Source of the DNA: Desulfobacterales bacterium
GTDB lineage: Bacteria > Desulfobacterota > Desulfobacteria > Desulfobacterales > C00003060
Direction: 5' to 3'
DNA: 5,729 nt
Assembly (NCBI GenBank): GCA_020347085.1
Contig: CP070769.1
Location: 1,767,817-1,773,545 of the forward strand
How positions within the stretch are numbered: the first letter of the stretch is position 1; every line of letters begins with the position of its first letter. Below, piece after piece: positions 1 through 5,729 of the stretch. The position numbers were made by a program, and so were the translations under genes. Below the pieces are notes generated by a model. It had not been told where the DNA came from. It did no database searches and saw only the letters and a program-made list of their open reading frames with translations.

Positions 1-337
1 GCGAAACACCACGGATCAGGTGGCTCAAGCCTTGAACCTTGTGGGTCTGTCACCTGCCAGATTTGGCCAGCGCTCGTGGCACGAGCTTTCTGGCGGAGAG
101 GCCCAACGCGTGGCCCTTGCCGCCAGGCTGATTCTGCGGCCCGAGGTATTGCTCCTGGATGAGGCCACCGCGAACCTGGATGCAGAAAGCACGAAACAGA
201 TCAAAGAGGCCTCCCTTGCTGCCAGAAAAGACTGGGGGGCCACCCTGGTATTGGTAAGCCATGACATGAATTGGCTCCGGTCCATATGCGATAAGATCCT
301 CACCCTCTCTGAAGGTCTCCTCACCGGCAACAATTGA
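1..337 (+). CDS. ABC transporter ATP-binding protein, C-terminal fragment (5' end outside window)
   Basis: The reading frame is open from base 2 to the TGA at 335-337, giving 111 residues. It holds the back half of an ABC nucleotide-binding domain. The signature motif LSGGE is at fragment residues 29-33 (bases 86-100), followed by QRVALAARL. Walker B LLLDE ends at residue 54, the D-loop reads ANLDAES, and the H-loop histidine is in LVLVSHD at residue 87. Walker A and the Q-loop would lie upstream of the window. The chain ends about 24 residues after the H-loop with no extra C-terminal regulatory domain, which fits compact importer ATPases such as TupC-type tungstate ATPases. The gene lies on the same strand as a Mo/W formate dehydrogenase, so a tungstate or molybdate importer is a plausible inference, but no residue in this fragment fixes the substrate. 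The Walker B Glu is followed by Ala where Pro is commoner (DEATANLD). The ABC ATPase call is secure; the substrate is not. Confidence 0.93.
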   Translation, partial: RNTTDQVAQALNLVGLSPARFGQRSWHELSGGEAQRVALAARLILRPEVLLLDEATANLDAESTKQIKEASLAARKDWGATLVLVSHDMNWLRSICDKILTLSEGLLTGNN

Positions 338-397
338 CCACATATTCCTTGCCTAAAAACCCCCAAGGGGGATTGTCCGACACGAACAGGTCCGTTT

Positions 398-816
398 AAG
401 CCGCCTCTGAGATACTGACACTCAGCATCCCCAACGCAAGTAACACCTCTTGACCAGATTCCTGGACAGATTAAGCGTCCTAGAAATGGACCCGGTAGAC
501 CGAGAGGACCACGCAAGCGCTTAATCTTAAATAAAGTTCTGTGGGCGATCCTCTTTACCAAAAGCTCAAGAAACGAGGAATCGGACTTGTCTGCTCACAG
601 CGCAAAAAGAGAAAAGACCCAAAGGCCCAAAATGGGAAAAAACCCAGAACATAACGAAAGCGATGGAAGATCGACCGCACCTTCCCGTGGACAGGCGAGT
701 TCCGAAGACTCCTTGTCTGCCATGAACGACGCATAAATGTGTACCGGGTTCTTCCATGTCAGATGTCTATACATTTCACTAGGAGAATTTTGAAAGAGCC
801 CATGCACATTTACTAG
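398..816 (+). pseudogene. IS5-family transposase remnant (C-terminal half, frameshifted)
   Basis: Translated fragments match the usual C-terminal half of IS5-type (DDE_Tnp_1) transposases. Frame 398-550 reads PLRY, stop, HSASPTQV, then a basic GRPRGPRKRLI segment near 494-526, where intact relatives have GRPRKRPKRLI and then a DKAYD-like motif. The match then moves to another frame at about 547: DPLYQKLKKRGIGLVCSQRKKR, followed by RKRWKIDRTFPW (655-690) and EFRRLLVCHERRINVYRV (697-750), ending at TAG 814-816. Intact relatives read RRRWKVERTFAWL..FRRLVVRYERR. The element is dead: stops at 416-418 and 652-654, a frameshift near 547, and the catalytic Glu of the KVERT motif changed to Asp (GAC, 673-675). 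The N-terminal half and the left end are not visible; weak similarity (GGLS, about 367) may extend further left. The family match is from memory of the motif pattern, not a search. Confidence 0.75.
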
Positions 817-852
817 GCTAAAATTTCACACATTTACTAGACGAAAATACAG
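805..852. repeat. 24-bp tandem direct repeat, two copies
   Basis: The 12-mer CACATTTACTAG occurs at 805-816 and again at 829-840. Each is followed by a similar AAAAT-containing tail (GGCTAAAATTTC and GACGAAAATACA), so the unit has a 24-bp period. A looser third copy, ACATTTCACTAGGAGAATTT, is at 771-790, inside the transposase remnant. The repeat sits at the 3' end of the IS5 remnant, so it may derive from the element's right end or from a local duplication. No function is visible. Confidence 0.5.
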
Positions 853-873
853 ATTTGTGCCGATTGTTTTTCA

Positions 874-1164
874 ATGGGTGGTGTAGTTAAAAGCATAATA
901 CTGAACCATAACAAAGTGTTATGTCATCGTTGGCATAATCCTTTGTGGGGACTTACGTATGCTGCGCATTCTATGCGTATGCTTGACTTGTCTACGCACG
1001 TGTCTTTACGTGCGGAGTTCCCGGAGGATCGTATTAGAGATTTGCTGCGTTGGTGTCGGACTTTTGACGTTACGACCCAAGGGGGGGACAATGCAGTACA
1101 AGTTTCTTGTTTGAGTGCAGGGCCCAGAGCCCAGAACATGTGTCACTGGTCGAAGCTTGCATAA
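874..1164 (+). other. Unrecognised 96-codon reading frame, probably not an intact gene
   Basis: This frame opens at ATG 874 and closes at TAA 1162-1164. No Shine-Dalgarno sequence precedes the ATG, since the upstream bases are T-rich. Codons 1-69 use many CGT, TCT, CAT and TTG/TTA codons, unlike the GC-richer genes at either end, and include the segment EDRIRDLLRWC, which could form a helix. After about base 1080, at a run of seven G, the character changes and the translation looks random. I do not recognise a family. It could be a relic of a transferred gene broken at the G-run, or chance. The rest of 817-1142 holds nothing else I can support. Confidence 0.15.
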
Positions 1165-1166
1165 TT

Positions 1167-1289
1167 GAATCGCAGGCCCCAAAGACGTGGACTGTGTTTT
1201 GCCCAAGCCGCCAGTTGCGTGCCACCTTGCCTTGACACCTCCAACTGAACGACTAGGCCAGCCTGTATCACGCCTTTCTTGAAGTAAGG
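1167..1289 (-). pseudogene. Possible IS630-like transposase helix-turn-helix remnant
   Basis: Read on the minus strand, this stretch gives PYFKKGVIQAG, then LVVQLEVSRQ, then LAAWAK and LWGLR. The spacing resembles the N-terminal helix-turn-helix of IS630-type transposases, which commonly read like LFxxGVSQAEVARQLGVSRQTVSRWAK..GLxALR. The match requires about four extra residues between VSRQ and the Trp, and no downstream DDE catalytic domain is seen in any minus-strand frame between 874 and 1142. There is a stop upstream at 1350-1352 and another at the end of the frame (1143-1145). If real, it is a short, long-dead fragment lying opposite in direction to the IS5 remnant. The call rests on pattern similarity alone. 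Confidence 0.3.
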
Positions 1290-1441
1290 GGTTGACTGAA
1301 CCCAGGGCGGTTTTGGAACAGACCGCACAGAGAAAGTTGGGTAACGACTTTAGCTGGGGTTAAGTCTTACTTTACATCAAGCTCGTCTTATCAGTACCAC
1401 TAATCAAAACTGGACAAAATATCAACGTGCCCCGAGAGTTA

Positions 1442-1640
1442 TGATGAGCCTGTGCAAAGATTGGAAGGGATATTCTAATGGGATGGTAACCCGTTGGCCC
1501 CTTATGGCCCTCTTTCAATTTTCTTTTGGCTCAGGTCTTAGGGGGCTAGCAGAGCATGTGCAGTACTGCAAGAATTGCCTTCGAGTAGAGTACTCTCACT
1601 CTCTGTTCCCTCCCCTTCCAATCTTTGGACGGGCACAACA
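1442..1640. mobile_element. 199-bp block bounded by 28-bp inverted repeats (MITE-like element or structured leader)
   Basis: Bases 1455-1469 (CAAAGATTGGAAGGG) and 1613-1627 (CCCTTCCAATCTTTG) are perfect reverse complements over 15 bp. Extending outward to 1442 and 1640, 9 of 13 further positions also match, giving 24 of 28. Pairing stops abruptly outside these limits, as at the ends of a transposable element, and the block begins TG and ends CA. No target-site duplication is obvious at the flanks (GTTA to the left, GGCA to the right). The 143-bp interior has no credible gene but can pair internally: 1494-1504 with 1539-1549 (11 pairs, three of them G-U), plus palindromes at 1559-1570 and 1587-1596. 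It could be a miniature inverted-repeat element that inserted upstream of the formate dehydrogenase, or a folded 5' leader of that operon. The repeats are certain; the nature of the block is not. Confidence 0.5.
1559..1601. repeat. Two palindromes centred on GTAC, 27 bp apart
   Basis: TGCAGTACTGCA (1559-1570) is a perfect 12-bp palindrome. AGAGTACTCT (1587-1596) is a perfect 10-bp palindrome, and GAGT (1583-1586) and ACTC (1598-1601) extend its symmetry across one unpaired base. Both share the AGTACT core and their centres are 27 bp apart. They lie inside the inverted-repeat block, about 175-215 bp upstream of fdhA. Paired palindromes with this spacing can be dimeric regulator sites, but I cannot tie them to a known regulator. 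Confidence 0.3.
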
Positions 1641-1680
1641 GGCACATTGGATGTTCAGAAACAATCAACTACTAATAATG

Positions 1681-1689
1681 AAAGGAGGG
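1681..1689 (+). promoter_or_regulatory. Shine-Dalgarno sequence upstream of the leader frame
   Basis: AAAGGAGGG is nearly identical to the Shine-Dalgarno sequences of fdhA (1758-1765) and fdhB (5191-5199), so it probably binds ribosomes. The only ATG close behind it is at 1692, which leaves just 3 bases after GGAGG, shorter than the usual 5-9. It could drive weak translation of the 31-codon frame or act as a standby site. Confidence 0.4.
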
Positions 1690-1691
1690 AT

Positions 1692-1787
1692 ATGATTACA
1701 CATTGGGTAAGTTTTAGCTCGCGGTTGAGCAAAAGTATTGCAAGATTGTTAGAAAGGAAAGGAGGAGTACCTTATGAATGTCAGTAG
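1692..1787 (+). CDS. Putative 31-residue leader peptide overlapping the fdhA start
   Basis: ATG 1692 follows a strong but very close Shine-Dalgarno sequence and runs 31 codons to TAG 1785-1787, ending 14 bases inside fdhA in another frame (start-to-start offset 82 bases). The peptide begins MITHWVSFSSRLSKS and continues IARLLERKGG; it is basic and could form an amphipathic helix. Its last third is encoded by the fdhA ribosome binding site and start, so its sequence there is constrained by that role. Such an overlap is typical of translational coupling, where a ribosome finishing the small frame helps start the next. The same frame is open back to ATG 1575, but that start has no ribosome binding site. 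It may still be chance. I recognise no family. Confidence 0.3.
   Translation: MITHWVSFSSRLSKSIARLLERKGGVPYECQ
1758..1765 (+). promoter_or_regulatory. fdhA ribosome binding site
   Basis: AAAGGAGG lies 8 bases before ATG 1774, the ideal spacing. It fixes the start so that the protein begins directly with a Tat signal (MNVSRRDFLK). Confidence 0.85.
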
Positions 1788-4700
1788 GCGAGACTTTTTA
1801 AAGATTTCCGGCGCTGCCACCGCTGGCCTGATGATGGGCAGTCTCTTCGATCTGGCACCCATCAAGGCGTACGCAGTGAAAAATCCCCCGCAATGGGATC
1901 AGGTGAAGACCAGCATCTGCTGCTATTGCGCAGTGGGGTGCGGCCTCCTGGTGGGCACCAGCAGCACCGACCCCGATGCGGTCTACGTGCAGGGGGACCC
2001 TGATCATCCCATCAACCGGGGGTCGCTCTGCAGCAAGGGGCAGGCCATGGGACAGCTCCATACGGTAGACGGGGCGGTAAATCCCAGGCGGTTGCTCACG
2101 CCAATGAAGCGGAGCGCGTATGGAACTGCTTGGGTGCCCATTTCTTGGAGTCAGGCTCTGAACGAAATTACCTGGCTTATCAAGAACACCAGGGATACGT
2201 ACACGGTTACGGAAGAGTTGATTGATGGGGACCTGACCCCGGTTAACCGGTGTGAGGCGATTGCCAGTTTCGGTGGCGCTGCCCATGACAACGAAGAATG
2301 CTATCTGCTCGTTAAGCTCCTGAGGGCCCTGGGGCTCGTTTATATCGAGCATCAGGCCCGCATCTGACACTCCTCGACTGTAGCGGCTCTGGGAGAGACG
2401 TACGGACGAGGGGCAATGACGAATCACTGGATCGACATCAAAAACTCGGATGTGATCATGATCATCGGCAGCAATGCGGCTGATAACCACCCTATTACCT
2501 TTAAATGGGTGCAAAAGGCCATCGACAAGGGGGCGAAACTCATTGTGGTGGATCCCCGTTACACAAGGGGCGCATCCAAGGCATCGGTCGTAGACGGCGT
2601 GCAGCTTTACTCCCAAATGCGTTCCGGAACTGACATTGCGTTCATGATGGGCATGATGAAATGGGCAATGGACAACAACAGAATCAACACGGAATACGTA
2701 AAAAGCTGCACCAATGCCAGCTTTCTAATCAACAGCGCTTTCGAGACGTGCCGGGACACCAGTGTCATTCCTGGTGGCACGGGAACAGGAACATTCTCAG
2801 GCTTGGTGGCGTCGGGCGCTGCGCACAAGCAGTATGCGTATAACACAGGAACCTGGCAATATCAGTATGCAGATTCTCCAACCAACCTCCAACCAGTGGT
2901 GGACACCTCGCTTACTCATGGCGATAGCGTGTGGAAGCTGTTGGAGCACCAGCTCGGTGCCTATGACCTGGCTACTGTTTCCAGCATCACAGGCGCAGAC
3001 CAGACGGTGTTGGCGAAGATCTATGACGTCTATACGTCCACGTACGAAGACGCCAAGTCCGCCTGCATCATGTACGCCATGGGGAGCACGCAGCACACAT
3101 ACGGGACTCAGAACGTGAGGACCTATGCCATGATGCAGCTTCTTCTGGGCAATGTGGGTGTGGCCGGCGGCGGCATCAATGCCCTCAGGGGCGAGTCCAA
3201 CGTGCAGGGCTCAACAGACATGTGCCTGCTGTGGCACATCCTTCCCGGGTATTTGGCCGCAACCAACACCAGTATAGCGCACAAGGATCGTGCGGGGTAC
3301 AAGAACACGTACTCCAGCGGGAAGTCTGCCCAGGATATCACCCCCGGCGGCGGCACCGGTAACCCGATCAGCCTTGCCTGGTGGAGATTTGGGGGCAAGT
3401 ACCTTGACAGCCTGCTTCAGGCCTGGTGGCCCTTGGAGCATACAGGCCATGCGAATCTTGACACCGCCTATGGCTATCTTCCCAAGGCGACCGCGGGCCA
3501 GGCATACAGCCACATCGATATTTTCGAGGCCATGGATGCCGGCGAGATCAAGGGACTCATGTGCTGGGGTCAAAATCCCGCGGTAGGCGGACCCAATGTG
3601 GGTTTTGAGAGACAGGCCCTTGAAAAGCTTGAGTGGCTGGTCTCCGTTGACTTGTGGGAGACCGAGACCGCGGCCTTCTGGAAGAGACCCGGGGCGACGC
3701 CCGGAACCATCCCTACCGTGGTCTACCAGCTTCCGGCAGCGGCATCGTATGAAAAGGAAGGCTCTGTCACCAACAGTGGCCGATGGAGCCAGTGGCGCTA
3801 CAAGGCGCTCAACCCTCCAGGTAACGCCATAGATGACTTGAGCATCATCAATGAGCTTGGCAAGAGGCTCATTGCAGCCTATGCACCAGGGGGCACACCT
3901 TTGGCTGATCCAGTGGCCAATCTCTGGTGGGGGCCCTATTGTGATCCCACGGGAGCTGCAGGTGCGGGCCTGTGGAACGATGCTCACGGTGCAGATGGAA
4001 GGATGTATGACGATGGATCCACCGTACATCCCAATGATGATGGGGCGGGAATACTAGAAGCTGATCCACACAAGGTATCCTGGGAGATCAATGGATACTT
4101 CTGTCCAACTCACCCAACCGCGGCGGTTGGTACCCGCGTGGATGGTTTCTGGGGCCCCGGCGCTGTCACAAATACTCTACAAGAAAATGGGCAAACCACT
4201 TCGGGCAACTGGCTCTACTGCTCCCATTACGTGAACCCGGGGGATCCCATTAACTGCTTTGATACCAGTTCCACGACCACCACTGGCAACCGGCAGGAAA
4301 ACAGAGATCCTAACGAGAAATTCAGGGGAGACGGCAAGTACATCGGACTTTACAGCAACTGGTCTGTTTGCTGGCCCTTGAACCGGAGGATCATCTACAA
4401 CGGGGCATCGGTCTACCAGACGGGCCACACCAAAGTGGGAGAGCCGCTGGCACCAAACAAGTGGGTGCTCGATTTTGGGGTCGGCGGCACCGGTGGTACT
4501 GGCCCCAATGTCAATGGCAGTGATGTGTCGGACGGCTTTACCGCCCCGGGCGGCTCGGCTCCCAGGTATCCGTTCATCATGCACAGGGAAGGCCATGCGC
4601 ATCTGTTCGGTGCAGGCCGGGCGGACGGTCCATTCCCGGAGCACTATGAGCCCTTTGACACGCCGCTGACCACCAACCCGCTGGGTACAGACGTACTGAC

Positions 4701-5190
4701 CTCACCAACGCTGCATGCTCATGCGCGGGCCTGGACTAATGAACAAGCTACCCCCGGTAGCACAGCATTCCCGATTGTTGCTACCACGTACAGGCTGACG
4801 GAGCACTGGCAGGCAGGTCAGATGACCAGGAACAACCCCTGGCTGTGCCAACTGATGCCTGAGGGCTTTGTGGAGTTGAGTGAAGAACTGGCCGCCATTC
4901 TGGGCATCCAGAACGGCGACAGGGTGGAAGTCAAGACCCAACGCACGGAGGCTTATGGCCCGCGCATGACGGCCGTGGCCTGCGTGACCAAGCGGTTCAA
5001 GCCGTACAATGTTGGCGGTAAGGTGATTCATCACATAGGCACCGTCTGGCACTTTGGCTACACGGGCTGTTGCACGGATGACAGCGGCAACCTGTTGACG
5101 CCGCATGTGGGTGACCCCAACACGGGGATCCCGGAATCCAAGGCCTTTACTTGCAACATTAGGAAACTCAATGGTGGGTCGTTTCTATAG
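1774..5190 (+). CDS. fdhA: Formate dehydrogenase catalytic (alpha) subunit, selenocysteine-containing, Tat-exported
   Basis: The enzyme interconverts formate and CO2 at a Mo- or W-bis-pyranopterin guanine dinucleotide centre and passes electrons to the beta subunit. The frame is continuous across an in-frame TGA at 2365-2367, giving 1138 residues. Residues 1-34 are a twin-arginine signal (SRRDFLK at 4-10, hydrophobic stretch, AYA cleavage site at 32-34). A [4Fe-4S] site follows: C49-x2-C52-x3-C56 and C86, with electron-relay K88. Sec198 lies in HQARI-U-HSSTVA, matching E. coli FdnG (NQARV-U-HGPTVA), and is followed by the conserved His199. FdnG-like landmarks continue to the end: RGAMTNHW (211-218), NALRGESNVQG, NSGRWSQW, WPLNRR, PFPEHYEPF (953-961) and TTYRLTEHW (1004-1012), the last opening the C-terminal cofactor-binding domain. 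It is about 120 residues longer than FdnG (1015). Extra Cys occur at 723, 777, 816, 828, 866 and a pair at 1099-1100. Mo versus W cannot be decided. A routine gene caller would split it at 2367/2416. Confidence 0.96.
2365..2367 (+). other. Selenocysteine codon (UGA, Sec198)
   Basis: TGA falls exactly where E. coli FdnG, FdoG and FdhF carry selenocysteine (before His in ARV-U-HGP-type motifs). Homology continues without a break in the same frame on both sides, so it is recoding and not a nonsense mutation. The true stop of the gene is TAG at 5188-5190. This implies that the host encodes SelA, SelB, SelC and SelD, none of which is in the window. Confidence 0.95.
2370..2413 (+). promoter_or_regulatory. 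Bacterial SECIS hairpin
   Basis: Starting two bases after the UGA, the coding sequence folds into one long hairpin. The base stem is 2370-2376 with 2407-2413 (7 pairs, one G-U). After an A-A mismatch, 2378-2382 pairs with 2401-2405 (one G-U). Then come a bulged G2383, 2384-2385 with 2399-2400, a G-A mismatch, and 2387-2390 with 2394-2397. The loop is GGG (2391-2393). The loop begins 23 bases after UGA and contains G residues, as bacterial SECIS elements recognised by SelB require. The pairing was done by hand, with no energy calculated. Confidence 0.8.
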
Positions 5191-5199
5191 AAAGGAGGT
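5191..5199 (+). promoter_or_regulatory. fdhB ribosome binding site
   Basis: AAAGGAGGT begins directly after the fdhA stop codon and sits 8-9 bases before ATG 5208. It is a full anti-Shine-Dalgarno match and supports this start and co-translation with fdhA. Confidence 0.85.
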
Positions 5200-5207
5200 G
5201 GTTCTAG

Positions 5208-5729
5208 ATGGCAGAGAGAAGAATTTTGATTGATTCGTCAAAGTGCATTGGTTGCAGGGCGTGCCAGATTGCCTGCCAGCAATGGCACCAGATGCCGGCA
5301 GAGGACACCTCCTTTACAGGGAGCTACCAGAATCCCGAGGATCTGTCCGCTGCCAACCTCACGATCACAAAATTCTTTGAGGCGCATAATAATGGCGATC
5401 TGAGGTGGCTTTTCTTCAAGGATCAGTGTCGGCATTGCAAGGACCCGCAGTGCAAGCCGGCATGTCCGCTTAGGGCTATTAAGGTGCTCAAGAAAGGACC
5501 TGTAGTAGGGGCCGTTGTGATCAAGGACACGTGTGACCCTGCGGCTTGCAGTACCGACGAGATAAAACCGTGCCAGGTGGCCTGTCCCTTCAGGACAAAG
5601 GAGTGGAGCACCATGGGCATACCTCGGTATCGAAAAAACGACGGTACACTCCTTGTCACCGGAACTAGTCCTATGGACGGGAAGGCGAACAAATGCGATT
5701 TTTGCTATGACAGGTGGCGCCATGCCGAC
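5208..5729 (+). CDS. fdhB: Formate dehydrogenase iron-sulfur (beta) subunit, 3' end outside window
   Basis: This ferredoxin-like subunit carries electrons from the alpha active site to a further partner such as a membrane subunit or periplasmic cytochrome. The frame begins 17 bases after fdhA and stays open for 174 residues to the window edge. It shows the Cys groups of FdnH/HybA/DmsB-type proteins: C13-x2-C16-x2-C19-x3-C23; C74-x2-C77-x4-C82-x3-C86-P; C109, C114, C122-x3-C126-P; and C163-x2-C166 in CDFCYDR, which opens the last cluster motif. That arrangement suggests up to four [4Fe-4S] clusters, the remaining ligands lying both earlier in the chain and beyond the edge. There is no signal peptide, so it probably rides out of the cell bound to the Tat-targeted alpha subunit. 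Soluble periplasmic homologues are about 215-240 residues; whether a C-terminal membrane anchor as in E. coli FdnH is present cannot be seen. Confidence 0.94.
   Translation, partial: MAERRILIDSSKCIGCRACQIACQQWHQMPAEDTSFTGSYQNPEDLSAANLTITKFFEAHNNGDLRWLFFKDQCRHCKDPQCKPACPLRAIKVLKKGPVVGAVVIKDTCDPAACSTDEIKPCQVACPFRTKEWSTMGIPRYRKNDGTLLVTGTSPMDGKANKCDFCYDRWRHAD

Noticed and set aside
355..371. Terminator-like CCCCCAAGGGGG after the ABC gene
   Set aside because: The loop would be too small for the full stem, and no T-run follows on the + strand. The A5 run preceding it would only make a terminator on the minus strand, where there is no gene to terminate.
468..527. Perfect 10-bp inverted repeat AGATTAAGCG / CGCTTAATCT with 40 bases between the arms
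   Set aside because: Both arms lie in the transposase remnant, where they encode QIKR and KRLI segments, so coding origin explains them better than a regulatory hairpin.
687..720. Imperfect stem-loop (690-693 with 714-717 and 697-700 with 708-711)
   Set aside because: It falls inside the EFRRLL part of the IS5 remnant, has bulges and no U-tract, so it is not supported as a terminator or RNA.
995..1014. 7-bp hairpin CGCACGT / ACGTGCG with a 6-base loop
   Set aside because: A short isolated hairpin without a T-tract or a recognised operator sequence. It could be chance, and no role can be supported.
1289..1303. GGGTT/AACCC hairpin resembling a tRNA T-arm
   Set aside because: The loop is five bases and lacks the TTCGA pattern, and no acceptor or anticodon arms surround it. 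No tRNA, including tRNA-Sec, was seen in the spacer.
1647..1675. Promoter-like TTGGAT - 17 bases - TACTAA upstream of fdhA
   Set aside because: The -10 hexamer matches the consensus poorly. No sigma-54 type GG-N10-GC site was found either, so no promoter is called.
1441..1695. 84-codon + strand reading frame
   Set aside because: No ribosome binding site, no recognisable family, and it runs through the inverted-repeat block, whose arms explain part of its sequence.
1798..4029. Long minus-strand reading frames (for example 1798-2616 and 3211-4029)
   Set aside because: They are shadows of fdhA, caused by its GC-rich codons, with no ribosome binding sites or recognisable domains.
2416..5190. 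Independent 924-residue gene starting at ATG 2416
   Set aside because: It lacks a Shine-Dalgarno sequence and begins in the middle of the conserved RGAMTNHW motif. It is the post-Sec part of fdhA.

Overview
The window looks like part of the genome of an anaerobic bacterium that makes selenoproteins. A Desulfobacterota/deltaproteobacterial sulfate reducer or syntroph would fit, but this is inferred from gene content and not from any taxonomic marker. It holds one complete gene and two partial genes, all on the + strand, and a decayed intergenic region of about 1.4 kb.

Layout. (1) Positions 1-337 are the C-terminal 111 residues of an ABC-transporter ATPase; its N-terminus, including the Walker A motif, lies outside the window. 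(2) Positions 338-1773 contain no convincing intact gene. The stretch at about 398-816 is the broken C-terminal half of an IS5-type DDE transposase, with in-frame stops, a frameshift and a Glu-to-Asp change at the expected catalytic position. At about 1167-1289 on the minus strand there is a possible helix-turn-helix remnant of an IS630-like transposase. Positions 1442-1640 are bounded by 28-bp inverted repeats (24 of 28 match, including 15 perfect in a row) and hold further internal pairing: either a small non-autonomous mobile element or a structured RNA leader. A 31-codon reading frame at 1692-1787 overlaps the start of the next gene. Nothing is recognisable in 817-1142 except a short repeat and an orphan reading frame, nor in 1329-1441. 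(3) Positions 1774-5190 encode a complete 1138-residue formate dehydrogenase catalytic subunit with a Tat signal peptide, a [4Fe-4S] site and an in-frame UGA (2365-2367) read as selenocysteine 198, followed directly by a strong SECIS-type hairpin. (4) Seventeen bases later, 5208-5729 encode the first 174 residues of the iron-sulfur (beta) subunit, cut by the window edge.

How the parts work together. The alpha and beta subunits form a two-gene transcription unit with near-identical AAAGGAGG ribosome binding sites. Alpha oxidises formate (or reduces CO2) at a Mo- or W-bis-pyranopterin site carrying Sec, and beta passes the electrons through [4Fe-4S] clusters to a partner not seen here. Alpha carries the Tat signal and beta has none, so the complex is probably folded in the cytoplasm and exported as a unit. 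The upstream ABC ATPase could belong to a tungstate or molybdate importer that supplies the metal. That is a reasonable guess from position only, and the transposon debris between them argues against one shared transcript.

The formate dehydrogenase itself belongs to a well-known family. The least explained parts are the inverted-repeat-bounded block at 1442-1640 and the overlapping leader frame just upstream of it.
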